Shown: piece by piece, positions 22,645-31,646 of the stretch
How the letters are laid out: every line of letters begins with the position of its first letter
Position numbering within the stretch: position 1 is the stretch's first letter
Source of the DNA: Embleya hyalina
GTDB lineage: Bacteria > Actinomycetota > Actinomycetes > Streptomycetales > Streptomycetaceae
Length of the DNA: 64,000 nt
Direction of reading: 5' to 3'
Assembly (NCBI RefSeq): GCF_003967355.1
Contig: NZ_BIFH01000028.1
Span: 182,611 to 246,610, forward strand
Made by a program: the position numbers and the translations under genes
The notes under the pieces: generated by a model
The model's input: only the letters and a program-made list of their open reading frames with translations
Databases searched by the model: none
What the model was told of the DNA's origin: nothing

Positions 22645-25440
22645 ATGACCGCGAGGCGCACCGATCCCAGGCCGCCCGAGGCGTGGTGGTCGGAGGAGGA
22701 CCAGGAGTGGATCCTCGGCGACAAGGACGAACACGGACGTCTCACCGGCCCGGTCCGCTACTGGGACGCGGCCGGCCGCTTCGTCTGCGAGTGCGCGCAC
22801 GTGGCCGGCCGGCCGCACGGCATGTACCGGCGCTACGACCACCCCGGCGGCGAACTGTCGCAGGAGGGCCGGCACACGGACGGCCGCGTCGACGGCGTAC
22901 GGCGTTTCCACCGGCCGAGCACCCCGGGGCCGCGGTCGCCGGAGTCGGGATACGGCTCGGGCGGCCCGTGGCTGGACGCGGTGGAGTCGGTACGGGTCTA
23001 CGAATGCGTGTACGTCGACGGCGACCTGATCGGCACCCGCCATCTCGACGGAGCCGGCGTCGAGGTCCGACCCGGTTCGGGCAAACCCGTGCCGCCGCGC
23101 CCCGAAGGAGTGGCGCCCACGGCGAGCCGACTGCCGGGCTCGGGGGACATCGCCTGGCTGTTCATGCGGCGGCGTGGCGAGAAGGGCGAGGAGACGCTCG
23201 AAACCCGGCACTGGTGGGTCGACGGCACCCTCCAGAGCGAATGGACCCTCGACGGCACCGACCGGCGCTACTACCGCAGTGGCGTCCTGTGGCGGGAGAA
23301 CCGTCGGGCGCCCCGTGCGGACAACCGCCCCCCGCACGGCACTTGGCGCTACCACGACGTAGACGGACTGCTGCGCCGCGAGTCCGACCACGACACCGGG
23401 TCCGGACGCGAAATCGAGCGGCGCCGAACCTGGCACCGCACGGCCGATGAGGCGGACGGCCGCGGCGTCACCCGCTCCGGCCCGGTCGAGGACGCCGTCG
23501 AGGTGGGCCTGTGGCACGTCCGCGCCGCCGACGGCACACCCGTACGGGAGGTCCGGCTCGGGCGCCTGTGGGGCGACGCCGATCTGCTGGCCACTCCGGC
23601 CGCCGCCGAACTGCCGTACAGCACAGTGGAGTTGCGCACCGTGCTCGGCGAAGCCGACGCCGACGATCCGGACGGCGGCCCCGCGCAGCTGGCCCGGATC
23701 CGGCTCGCCGCGCGGGAGGGCGCCGCGGCACTGACGACGGTCGTCGGCGACGAGCGGCCCTGGCCCGCCGTGATGGTCGACGGTCCCTACTGGCACGAGG
23801 GCGTACCCGTCTCGCCGCTGACTCCGCGATCGTCACTCACCGAGGTGATCCATGCGCTGCGGTGGGGAGAGCCCGCGGGCCCGATCCTGGCCCGGCTCGC
23901 CCACGACCTCTTCCACCTCGGGCACCCGCACGCCGCCCTGGACGTCATCGACGCGGCCCTGCTCCTCGACGACGACGCCGATCTGCACCGCACACGAGCG
24001 GTCCTGCTCAGGGCCCTCGGCCGCGACAGCGAGGCCGACGCCGTCGCCCCGGACCGGGACCACGTCGACCCGGCCGCCGCCCGTCTGCTGCTCGCCATCC
24101 GTGAACGCCCCGCCGACAACGGCCTCCGGCTGGCCTACGCGAAACTGGTGGCCGTCTCCCACCCCGAGCACGCCCGGCTGATCCACGCCCAGTGCGGCGG
24201 CAACGCGGACGGCGAGGACGCCGCCGTGGCCGCGTACCCGGCCGCGCTGCCCGAGAAGGTGCGGGACGTCCTCATCGGCGGCCCGGAACGCGGATTCGTG
24301 CGCTCGGTCACCGACATGGAAGCGGAGACGTTCCTGCGTCACCATGACGCCCTCTTCCGCGCCGCGCCCGAAGACGACCGCCTCGAGCTGCAGTTCGCGA
24401 GCGACCATCTCGCCGAGATCTCGCTGCTTCCCGCCCTCGGCCGCTACCGCGGCATACGCACCTATGACACCTACCTGGACGGCGACGCCGCGGCCCGGCT
24501 GGCCCGGTCGCCGTATCTGCGGCAGCTGGAAAGTCTCGCGCTGCCGGATTCCAACCTGGACGACGACGGTCTGACCGCCCTGCTCACCAGCCACGGCTAC
24601 CCGCACCTGCGTGAACTGGACGTGTCCGCCTCGCGCCACGACGAGCAGGAATTCACCTCCGCCGGCTTCCTGCGGCTGGCCGACGCCGTCTTCGCGCCAC
24701 ATCTGGAGCGCCTCGACCTCGGGCACGGCACGTTCGACGACCTCGACAGCGCCCTGGTGACGGTCCTACCGGCACTGCCGCGCCTGACCGGCCTCACCCT
24801 CGACAACCACCTGCTCGGCGACGAAGTGCTGACCCGCCTGAGCGAGTTGCCCAACCGCTTCACCGCGCTCGACCTCACGAGCGGCGCCTTCACCCGGGAA
24901 GGCGTCGACGCGCTGGTCAACTCCCCTGCGGCAGCGGGCCTCCGGAGCCTCGCCATGGCGATCCACGGCGACAGTACCGGGGCCGCCATGCTCACACTGG
25001 TGCGCGGTCGGCGACTGGGCGCTCTGCGGACGCTCCACCTGTCCGGAGGCCATGTCGACAGACTGCCACCCGAAATCGGCCCCGCCCTCGCGGAGTCGGT
25101 GTTCGTCGCATCGCTGGAAACACTGCGGCTGGACCGGGGTCGCCTCGGCCCCGACGGCACGGCCGGTCTGGTGGCGTCGTTCCGGCGACTGCGCCGCCTC
25201 GAACTCGGCAACTGCGGCATCGGCGACCGCGGAGCGGTTGCCCTGGCCCACGCTCCGATGCCGGCCACCCTGCGCCGGCTGGTACTCGACGACAACGAGA
25301 TCGGCGACGAGGGCGCCCTCGCCCTGGCCCGATCACCGCACCTGAGCGGACTCGAAGGACTCGCACTCCGACACAACCGCTTCGGAGCCCGTGCCACCCG
25401 GGCACTCCGCGAACGCTTCGGCGCCGCACTACACGCCTGA
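22645..25440 (+). CDS. MORN-like / TIGR02996 / leucine-rich-repeat protein
   Basis: 931 residues, no signal peptide or membrane segment. Residues 1-330 hold MORN-like (YwqK-type) tandem motifs: GPVRYWDAAGRF, GRPHGMYRRYDHPGG, PHGTWRYHDVDG. About 440-520 match the TIGR02996 repeat-companion domain (LLLAIRERPADNGLRLAYAK, then HARLIHAQ). About 560-931 are leucine-rich repeats of the ribonuclease-inhibitor type (LRRLELGNCGIGDRGAVALA, then LRRLVLDDNEIGDEGALALA). GAGGGAGGCGAGGC precedes the ATG. The protein looks like a cytoplasmic scaffold. A second, shorter TIGR02996 protein is at 57932-59197. Partners and function are unknown. Confidence 0.85.
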   Translation: MTARRTDPRPPEAWWSEEDQEWILGDKDEHGRLTGPVRYWDAAGRFVCECAHVAGRPHGMYRRYDHPGGELSQEGRHTDGRVDGVRRFHRPSTPGPRSPESGYGSGGPWLDAVESVRVYECVYVDGDLIGTRHLDGAGVEVRPGSGKPVPPRPEGVAPTASRLPGSGDIAWLFMRRRGEKGEETLETRHWWVDGTLQSEWTLDGTDRRYYRSGVLWRENRRAPRADNRPPHGTWRYHDVDGLLRRESDHDTGSGREIERRRTWHRTADEADGRGVTRSGPVEDAVEVGLWHVRAADGTPVREVRLGRLWGDADLLATPAAAELPYSTVELRTVLGEADADDPDGGPAQLARIRLAAREGAAALTTVVGDERPWPAVMVDGPYWHEGVPVSPLTPRSSLTEVIHALRWGEPAGPILARLAHDLFHLGHPHAALDVIDAALLLDDDADLHRTRAVLLRALGRDSEADAVAPDRDHVDPAAARLLLAIRERPADNGLRLAYAKLVAVSHPEHARLIHAQCGGNADGEDAAVAAYPAALPEKVRDVLIGGPERGFVRSVTDMEAETFLRHHDALFRAAPEDDRLELQFASDHLAEISLLPALGRYRGIRTYDTYLDGDAAARLARSPYLRQLESLALPDSNLDDDGLTALLTSHGYPHLRELDVSASRHDEQEFTSAGFLRLADAVFAPHLERLDLGHGTFDDLDSALVTVLPALPRLTGLTLDNHLLGDEVLTRLSELPNRFTALDLTSGAFTREGVDALVNSPAAAGLRSLAMAIHGDSTGAAMLTLVRGRRLGALRTLHLSGGHVDRLPPEIGPALAESVFVASLETLRLDRGRLGPDGTAGLVASFRRLRRLELGNCGIGDRGAVALAHAPMPATLRRLVLDDNEIGDEGALALARSPHLSGLEGLALRHNRFGARATRALRERFGAALHA

Positions 25441-25502
25441 CACGGCGCCCGAACTCCCCACCACCCGAGACGAGGACCGCCCCGGATCGCCCGCTACGTC
25501 GA

Positions 25503-25528
25503 TGCGGGGCGGGCACATCGGCCCCGCA
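25503..25528. terminator. Hairpin between convergent genes
   Basis: TGCGGGG (25503-25509) and CCCCGCA (25522-25528) form a 7-bp stem with a 12-base loop, placed between the ends of the LRR gene and the convergent acetyltransferase gene, as expected for a shared terminator. Confidence 0.5.
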
Positions 25529-25593
25529 CCTACCCGCGGGGTGCGCGCGGGCCGAGGACCCGGCGTCGCGCGGGTGCCCGAAACGTGGATCGG

Positions 25594-26163
25594 TCAGATT
25601 CCGAGAACGCGGCCGGCCGGCACCTCGTGGATGATCCCCAGGCCGAGTTCCTCGTCGACGTGCTCGCCCATCTCGACGAAGCCGAAGCCCCGGATGGTCG
25701 CGAGCGACGCGGCGTTGTCGGGAGAGATGGTGACCCGGACGACGTGCACGTCGGGCTCCTCGGCCGCGCGAACGAGGAGGGAGCGCAGCATCGCCCTGGC
25801 GTAGCCGCGACGGCGTGCCTCCGGCACCACCGTGTAGCCGATCTCGACCATGCCGTCCTCGTTCGGCGGGCCGTGGTAGCCGGCGTAGCCGACCACCGCG
25901 CCGTCCGGTTCGGAGACCGCGGCCCGGGCCACCCACGGGGCGCTCGCGGGGTCGGCGGTCACCTGGTCGAAGCGGTCCCGCCACAGGCGACGCGCTTGTT
26001 CGGACACGAAGAACCCGGGCAGGTCCAAGCCCGACCGAGCACGCGCCTCGACCAGGTCTCCGGCCACCAGGGAAGCCAGCGGTCGGCCCGCCAACGAGAC
26101 CCAGCGGACCCGCCGCTCGGTGGTGGCGGACACGGGCAGGGCGGCGTCATCGGAGTTGGTCAC
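25594..26163 (-). CDS. GNAT family N-acetyltransferase
   Basis: 189 residues from a GTG at 26163; an in-frame GTG about 35 bases upstream is an alternative and no strong ribosome site decides. The acetyl-CoA-binding core is VEIGYTVVPEARRRGYARAM with the R-R-G-Y-A loop, then VTISPDNAASLATIRGFGFV, the usual final helix-strand. The first 60 residues form a substrate-side region with WVSLAGRPLASLVAG. The overall shape is that of RimJ/RimL-like acetyltransferases acting on amino groups. It stands alone; the substrate cannot be told. Confidence 0.85.
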   Translation of the reverse strand: MTNSDDAALPVSATTERRVRWVSLAGRPLASLVAGDLVEARARSGLDLPGFFVSEQARRLWRDRFDQVTADPASAPWVARAAVSEPDGAVVGYAGYHGPPNEDGMVEIGYTVVPEARRRGYARAMLRSLLVRAAEEPDVHVVRVTISPDNAASLATIRGFGFVEMGEHVDEELGLGIIHEVPAGRVLGI

Positions 26164-26312
26164 CAGCGGATCATCGGTGACAACCGCCCACCGGTCCACC
26201 ACATTTCGCCGACCCCCGACCGGGTCCCTGGAGGACCCGGGTGCGCGACCGCGATGAACCGGCCGACCCCGGAAAATGGGCCGGGGCCGGCCGGGTTCGG
26301 GTCCGACGGGGA

Positions 26313-27155
26313 TCAGACGCGCCGCCACAGGAACGTGTAGTTCGGCGGCTCCCAGCCGGGTCGGGACAGGTGGGCCACGAGGCAGCGATAGGTCGCGCCG
26401 CCGTAGGTGACCTGGTCGCCCACGGCGTAGTTCGTACCGGCCTTCCAGGGGCGACCGGTGGGCGGGGTCGTGGGCGGTGTTCCGTTGATGTTCAGCACGA
26501 AGTCGAAGGACGCCTCGCGCCCCGAGCCCACCTGACGAACCGTCATCAGCAGCCGGGGGTCGAAGATCGTGTCGGTGTTGTTGCGCGGCTCGTTCGGGAA
26601 GTACGTCTGGGTGGTGAGGACCGGCTTGTTCGGCGCCTGGACCTTCACGTGCAGGTGCCGGGTGCGACCCGGGTACAGACCGGGCACGATCGTGGTGAGC
26701 GTGTACGCACCCTGCGCGTTGGTGAACTGGTGACCGCGGAAGGCGAATCCGGAGTTGTCGTAGGCCCCGTTGGTGTCCGCCTGCCAGAAGTCCAACAGCA
26801 CGTTGGCGAGCGGCTGACACTGCCGGCCGAAGACGAAGCCGGTCACGGTGAGGGGGATACCCGGGGTGCTCGACGTCGCGAGCACCGTGCGCAGCGGCGA
26901 GTTGGGCTTGAAGTACGGCCCCTCGGTCTGCTCGATGGTGGGCGGGTCGCCGTCGTGGCAGAACGGCGTCGGCGCCAGGTCGGCACCCGAGTCGCGGGCC
27001 GCGCGGGCCAGCGCGGGCACGCCGCCGATCAGAAACGGCAGCGGCGCCGCCACGAGCGCGGCCTTCAACAGGTTCTTCCGAGTGATGCCGCGCGATGCGG
27101 CTTCCTCCGGTCCTTCGCTGTACGACTCGTCGATGTCCGTGTCGTCGATGTCCAC
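26313..27155 (-). CDS. Secreted intradiol ring-cleavage dioxygenase with carbohydrate-binding tail
   Basis: 280 residues. The N-terminus SRGITRKNLLKAALVAA looks like a twin-arginine-like or general export signal (about 22-40). The catalytic domain (about 65-215) has the intradiol pattern: IEQTEGPYFKPNSPLR, DFWQADTNGAYDNSG, a Tyr in VPGLYPGRTRHLHVKV with the His-x-His ligands, so Fe(III) with two Tyr and two His is expected. The last 45 residues (AGTNYAVGDQVTYGGATYRC) are a CBM5/12 chitin-binding-type module. Extracellular dioxygenases with such tails are known from biomass-degrading Streptomyces and cleave catechols, so attack on lignin-derived aromatics bound to polysaccharide is likely. Confidence 0.9.
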   Translation of the reverse strand: MDIDDTDIDESYSEGPEEAASRGITRKNLLKAALVAAPLPFLIGGVPALARAARDSGADLAPTPFCHDGDPPTIEQTEGPYFKPNSPLRTVLATSSTPGIPLTVTGFVFGRQCQPLANVLLDFWQADTNGAYDNSGFAFRGHQFTNAQGAYTLTTIVPGLYPGRTRHLHVKVQAPNKPVLTTQTYFPNEPRNNTDTIFDPRLLMTVRQVGSGREASFDFVLNINGTPPTTPPTGRPWKAGTNYAVGDQVTYGGATYRCLVAHLSRPGWEPPNYTFLWRRV

Positions 27156-27608
27156 GTCGACCTTCCTCGTCGGCGGCGGGCACGGGCGCGTCGGTTCGAC
27201 GGCGTCGACTCACACCGACACCGGACGAGGTCACCGCCCGCGATCGGTCCGAACCTATGCGTGCCGACCGAGTGGGTCGATACACAGAACACAGCCGTCG
27301 TAGTACTTTTCACGGACAACTCTGCGATGGTCCCCCAAGCCCCAACAGGTACAGGTTGAGCGGGTATGTCAGCCCGTCGCCCCTGACAGCCCGGGTCGTC
27401 CCGCTCCGACGACGGTTGAACGATGGGTGTAGGCGGGTCGGCACACGACAAGGACGTCCGTGTGGGGTAACCAGGGGCGTGGCGTCTTGCCGGTTTCGTA
27501 TCCCGGCGGGTTGACGAGAGCCCGCCGGGACACAGTCGATGCCGGATCTGGTATCGGGCGATGGTGACGTGTCGGGTCAAGCGGTCTGTCGCGCCGTACG
27601 CACGACGT
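27156..27608. other. Intergenic region without a gene
   Basis: 453 bases. It should contain the promoter of the dioxygenase gene on the minus strand. No ORF with genome-like codon bias, no strong hairpin and no repeat is seen. Base composition is slightly lower in GC around 27286-27360. Confidence 0.5.
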
Positions 27609-28487
27609 CTACTTCCAGTGCAGCAAGACCGCTTGCATTCCGGGGTGGGATGCGAGGAGCGGATTGCCTTGATGAACGTAGGAGATGTTCCAGAGCCGAT
27701 CGGAGTTTCCCAGGTGGGTTCCTCCTTGATCGGCGACGTGCAGTCCGGCGTTGTCCACTCCCACGACCATCGCGACATGCACGTGTTGATCGTTGCCTCG
27801 ACCGTTCCACCAGTAGAAGACGATGTCTCCGGGCCTGCCGACACTTGCGTTGAGCCGAGGATTGCGGGCGTCGAGCGCCACGCTGTCGACCCAGCCGTTG
27901 GACAGCAGGTACTCCCTGAGGTCGACCGCGAGATCCCAACTGCGCGAATATCCGCTGACGTACCTACCCACTCCGTCGGACGGCGGGTACCACTTCGCGT
28001 CGGGAGGCATACCGGCAGCGAGCATCGCCCGTGAGACGAACTCGGTGCAGGGTGCGGCCAGACCCGTGAAGTCTTGGGAGTGCGCCCTGGCCCACTCGGC
28101 GGCGGCGGTCGGTTTGAACGTCTGCGGGTAGTGGGCTTGCCGAAGTCGCGGTGTCGCCACCGAGAGAGCGTCGATCAGCGCCTTCCTGGTGGCCGGTCCC
28201 ACGATGCCGTCGGGCGTGAGCGCATGCCGCTTCTGGAAATCGATGACCGCCTGAACGGTCTGCGGACCCGCGATGCCATCCACGGCGAGAGCGGCACCCG
28301 TTGCGTTGAGCTCTCGTTGAAGTTCCCGAACACAGTCCCCCCGACTGCCACGGTGAATGTCCGGGCAGTCGATGCTGCCGGATGCGTTGGCCACGGTGGT
28401 GAAGGACGGTGTCGTCGGAACCGCGTTCGCGGTACCACCCGCCACCACGACTGCCCCGACGACGATGCCGATCATCTTCTTGCGCAT
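27609..28487 (-). CDS. Secreted peptidoglycan-binding amidase-like protein
   Basis: 292 residues. AAGGAGG lies 7 bases before the ATG. A signal peptide (MRKKMIGIVVGAVVVAGG, cleavage near ANA, residue 22) is followed by a PG_binding_1 repeat (about 47-110, VDGIAGPQTVQAVIDFQKRH) and a C-terminal amidase_6/NlpC-like domain (about 115-292) with CTEFVSRAMLAAG, a likely catalytic Cys, DIVFYWW and HVHVAMVVG, a likely catalytic His. It probably binds cell wall and cleaves peptide cross-links or acts on a D-amino-acid amide. Monocistronic. Confidence 0.85.
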   Translation of the reverse strand: MRKKMIGIVVGAVVVAGGTANAVPTTPSFTTVANASGSIDCPDIHRGSRGDCVRELQRELNATGAALAVDGIAGPQTVQAVIDFQKRHALTPDGIVGPATRKALIDALSVATPRLRQAHYPQTFKPTAAAEWARAHSQDFTGLAAPCTEFVSRAMLAAGMPPDAKWYPPSDGVGRYVSGYSRSWDLAVDLREYLLSNGWVDSVALDARNPRLNASVGRPGDIVFYWWNGRGNDQHVHVAMVVGVDNAGLHVADQGGTHLGNSDRLWNISYVHQGNPLLASHPGMQAVLLHWK

Positions 28488-28788
28488 GCCTCGCCTCCTT
28501 CGGGAAGCGTTGCCTCGAGATGGGAAGAGGCTGCCACGCTTCGAAGTTCAGCGTTCCACTCATCGACCCGGAATATGGGATACGTGCATACGGTCGTAGT
28601 GGTGCGCGGAGCTCTCGCGAATACAGGATGCTTCCGTTGGCCGGCACTTCACCACTGAAAAGCTCCCCGCCCGGGAACCGTGAGGATCCGTTCTGCGTCG
28701 TGGAGTCGCGGCCGCTTCGGGCGGCTCGGTCTCGGCGTAAAGCAGCACTCGCGTGTGATTCGGCCGTGGAGGTGTGGTTGTTTGGGGG
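28488..28788. other. Intergenic region without a gene
   Basis: 301 bases holding the promoter of the peptidoglycan-binding gene. I see no further ORF, RNA fold or repeat that I can support. Confidence 0.4.
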
Positions 28789-29661
28789 CTACCGGGTTTT
28801 GGTGTAGGTGCGGAGTTGTTCGGCCAGTCGGGTGAGTTCGGCCGCGGTGGCGGGGGAGGTGTCGCCGAGTCCGCTGTGTACGGCTGTCGGGCTTCGGAGG
28901 AAGCGTCGCAGCGCGGGTACGAGCAGTCCTTCCGGCAGGGTCCGCAACGCGGCGAACCCGCGAGGGGTCGGCGGTGCCGGCATGGCGGCCAGGTTGTGCC
29001 GCATGAGGCGGAGCATGCCGCGGACCGCGTCCGGATCGTCGGCCAGCGCCACCGGGCCGCCCGCCGTGTACGCCGCCTGCCCGAGAGGCAGCGCGAACGC
29101 GGCGTGCGTCTTGAGCCAGGCATCCATCCTCGGTTCGGTCCTGGCGTTGATCCCGGTGCCGCGGAACGTCCGCACGAGCCGTTCGAGTCGCGGGGTGGTC
29201 CGGCCGTCGGGTTCGCCGATCGGCATCGCGGCCCGGCGGGTGATGAAGTCGGTCGCGCGATGGCGGACCACGTCGCCGTCCATCGTGCCGCCTGCCGTGC
29301 CGAAGCCGAGCAGCACCCGGTCGTGGCCGATCACCGCGCCCAGCGGCTCCGGGCCGGCCGCCCAGTTGTGCAGGAACAGCACGTCGCCCTCGAGACCGGC
29401 GAGTGACTCCAGCACCGCGTCCACCTGATGGGTGCGGACGAAGACCGCGATCAGGTCGTACCCGCCGGCCGGGTGCTCGACCACCGGCACCGGTACCCGC
29501 CTGACGACCGGGCTGTCCGCCTCGGCGAGCCGAACGCCGTGTCGGCGCAGGGCGGCCAGGCGCTTGCCCCGGGCGAGGAGCGCGACGTCGTGCCCGGCCT
29601 CGTGCAGGCGGGCGGCGAACAGGCTGCCGAGAACTCCGGCGCCGTACACGAGCAGTTTCAT
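28789..29661 (-). CDS. Ketopantoate reductase (ApbA/PanE) family oxidoreductase
   Basis: 290 residues. The N-terminal Rossmann motif is VYGAGVLGSLFAARL (residues 5-19) followed by a basic residue in LARGKR that favours NADPH. The C-terminal helical domain has the family Lys in MDAWLKTHAAFALPL (about residue 185). The usual ketopantoate reductases have ExxxN-type residues later, which I do not clearly see, so the substrate may be another 2-keto acid or 1,3-dicarbonyl compound. It is divergent from a TetR gene with a repeat motif between them, so it is probably controlled by that repressor. Confidence 0.85.
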   Translation of the reverse strand: MKLLVYGAGVLGSLFAARLHEAGHDVALLARGKRLAALRRHGVRLAEADSPVVRRVPVPVVEHPAGGYDLIAVFVRTHQVDAVLESLAGLEGDVLFLHNWAAGPEPLGAVIGHDRVLLGFGTAGGTMDGDVVRHRATDFITRRAAMPIGEPDGRTTPRLERLVRTFRGTGINARTEPRMDAWLKTHAAFALPLGQAAYTAGGPVALADDPDAVRGMLRLMRHNLAAMPAPPTPRGFAALRTLPEGLLVPALRRFLRSPTAVHSGLGDTSPATAAELTRLAEQLRTYTKTR

Positions 29662-29673
29662 GGCAACCTTTTT

Positions 29674-29707
29674 CGTACGCTCGTTTCAATCATACGTTCG
29701 TTTGAAT
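29674..29707. promoter_or_regulatory. Two-copy operator between TetR and reductase genes
   Basis: Two adjacent 17-base units, CGTACGCTCGTTTCAAT and CATACGTTCGTTTGAAT, agree at 14 of 17 positions. The second unit is also nearly palindromic (CATACG/CGTTTG). They fill the 70-base space between the two divergent starts, so binding would block both promoters. This is the expected place for self-control by a TetR repressor. Confidence 0.65.
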
Positions 29708-29731
29708 CACGCGTCTGTAGTGTACGCAGGC

Positions 29732-30361
29732 ATGGCGCCACGTGACACCCGCACGCAGATCCTCGACGCGGCCGAACACCTCTTCGCCGAGCGCGGTTAC
29801 CGCGGCACCTCGGTCCGCGCGATCACCGACCTCGCCGGCGCGAACCTGGCCGCCGTCGGGTATCACTTCGGCTCGAAGGCGGAACTCCTGGGCGCGGTCG
29901 TCCGCCGCGTGGTCGAGCCCATCAACGCGGCACAGTGCGCCGGGCTCGACCGACTGCTCGCCAGGACTCCGGACCCCGCGGTCATCGAACTGGTGGAGGC
30001 ATTCGCGGGGCCGCTGTTCGACGGGATGCCGGCCGGTGACGAGGGCAGTGCCCGGACATCCCGACTGATCGTGACGATCCTCAGCGACCCGGCCGAGGAG
30101 GTGCGCAGTTGGACCGGACCGGCCGAGGACACCGTCCGTGAGCGCTACCTGGCGGCCTTCGGGCGCGCACTGCCCGGCCTTTCCCCGGAGGAACTGCGGT
30201 TCCGGATGCGGGGGATCCTCGCCGTGACGGCCGTGGACCGCGTCGAGGTCCACCAGCAGCGCTCCCCGGCCTGCCTGTCCCCGGCGGCGGGGGAGGCGGC
30301 CCGGCACTGGGCGATCACGTTCCTGACGGCAGCGATGAGCGCCCCACCGACGGGGACCTGA
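29732..30361 (+). CDS. TetR family transcriptional regulator
   Basis: 209 residues. The N-terminal helix-turn-helix is clear (TRTQILDAAEHLFAERGYRG, then SVRAITDLAGANLAAVGYHF with FGSKAELL). The C-terminal domain resembles the TetR_C group found in CerR/YbiH-like repressors and carries the ligand pocket. The ATG at 29732 is 24 bases after the operator repeats. It probably represses itself and the divergent reductase; a small carbonyl compound may be the inducer, by inference. Confidence 0.9.
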   Translation: MAPRDTRTQILDAAEHLFAERGYRGTSVRAITDLAGANLAAVGYHFGSKAELLGAVVRRVVEPINAAQCAGLDRLLARTPDPAVIELVEAFAGPLFDGMPAGDEGSARTSRLIVTILSDPAEEVRSWTGPAEDTVRERYLAAFGRALPGLSPEELRFRMRGILAVTAVDRVEVHQQRSPACLSPAAGEAARHWAITFLTAAMSAPPTGT

Positions 30362-30388
30362 CGACCGGGCAGTGCCGGTCGTCCGAGA

Positions 30389-30452
30389 CGCGGGGTGCGG
30401 GGCGCGAGGACGCGATGTCGAAGACGCGGGGCGCGAGGGCGCGATGTCGAAC
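30389..30452. repeat. Imperfect direct repeat upstream of oxidoreductase gene
   Basis: GACGCGGGG followed by GCGCGAGG(A/G)CGCGATGTCGA is present twice in tandem in about 64 bases. The single-base differences and lack of symmetry suggest slippage rather than an operator. Confidence 0.4.
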
Positions 30453-30484
30453 GGGAAGCGGAACGCCCGGCTAGCATCGGCCCC

Positions 30485-31423
30485 ATGAGGGCACTGATGT
30501 TCGCCGAGTACGGTCCCGCGAGCGTCCTCGAGGTCGCCGACGTGCCGGAACCGCATGCGGGACCGGGGCAGATCCGGGTGGCCGTACGGGCGTCCGGTGT
30601 CGCGCCCCACGACTGCGCACTGCGCGCGGGGCTATTCCGCGACGTGATGCCGATACGGCTGCCCCACGTGCCCGGTGTGGACGCCGCGGGCGTGGTCGAC
30701 GAGGTCGGTGCCGGGGTCACCGACGTCCGGCCGGGCGACGCGGTCTTCGGCATCGTCGACCTCGCCGACCCCGGGCAACTCGGCGGAGCCGGCGCCGAGT
30801 ACGCCGTGTTGTCCGCTTGGGCACCGAAGCCGGACGCGCTGAGCTGGGAGCAGGCCGGCGGCGCCGCCGCGAACGTCGAGACGGCCACGCGTGCGCTCGA
30901 TCGGTTGAAGGTCGACACCGGCACGACCCTGTTGATCGAGGGCGCGGCCGGCGGGGTCGGCACGGTCGCCGTCCAACTCGCGGTGGCCCGCGGCGCGACC
31001 GTCATCGGTACCGCCAGTGCCCACAACCACGAGTTCCTCGTCGGACTGGGAGCGGAACCGACGACCTACGGTCCCGGATTGGGCGAGCGGGTCCGCGCCA
31101 TGACGGCCCAGGGAGTGGACCTCGCCTTGGACTGCGTCGGGTCCGGTTCGCTGCCCGACCTGGTGGATCTCGCCGGCGGCCCGGACCGGGTGGTGACCAT
31201 CGCCGACATGAACGCCGCCGAGTACGGGGTGCATCTGACCCGCTCGGCGGGCCCCGCCGCGGACCCGCAGGCGCTGGAAGGACTCGTCACGGCCGTGACA
31301 CTCGCCCGCCAGGGCCGCTTCACCGTGCCGATCGCGGCCGCCTTCACCCTGGAGAACGCCGCCGAAGCCCACCGATTGAGCGAGACCGGCCATGCCCGGG
31401 GGAAGATCGTGCTCACCCACTGA
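30485..31423 (+). CDS. NADP-dependent quinone-oxidoreductase-like dehydrogenase (MDR family)
   Basis: 312 residues. GroES-like N-terminal domain (RVAVRASGVAPHDCALRAG, HVPGVDAAGVVDEVG) and Rossmann domain with the nucleotide loop EGAAGGVGTVAVQLA near residue 160. The structural-zinc cysteine cluster is absent, so it belongs to the zinc-free quinone oxidoreductase branch. TASAHNHEFL and the C-terminal RLSETGHARGKIVL are standard. The ATG at 30485 is preceded by a weak ribosome site. It probably reduces enones or quinones; the substrate is unknown. Confidence 0.9.
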   Translation: MRALMFAEYGPASVLEVADVPEPHAGPGQIRVAVRASGVAPHDCALRAGLFRDVMPIRLPHVPGVDAAGVVDEVGAGVTDVRPGDAVFGIVDLADPGQLGGAGAEYAVLSAWAPKPDALSWEQAGGAAANVETATRALDRLKVDTGTTLLIEGAAGGVGTVAVQLAVARGATVIGTASAHNHEFLVGLGAEPTTYGPGLGERVRAMTAQGVDLALDCVGSGSLPDLVDLAGGPDRVVTIADMNAAEYGVHLTRSAGPAADPQALEGLVTAVTLARQGRFTVPIAAAFTLENAAEAHRLSETGHARGKIVLTH

Positions 31424-31646
31424 TGTCCCGGTCCCGTCCCCGGGCTCGCGCCGGGAGCGGGGGATGGGCACGACCACCACGTGACGCATTCACCTGCCCG
31501 AAGCAGTTCCGGGCGATCGCCACGCGCTTCGGCAAGCTCGCCGTGCGTCCGCGCATCGACCCGCGCATCGACGTGGTCTCGCGACGAAGTCCCCGTCACC
31601 GCAGTCGCGTTGTGTGTGTGGCGGACCTTGGTTTAGCGTCGGGATC

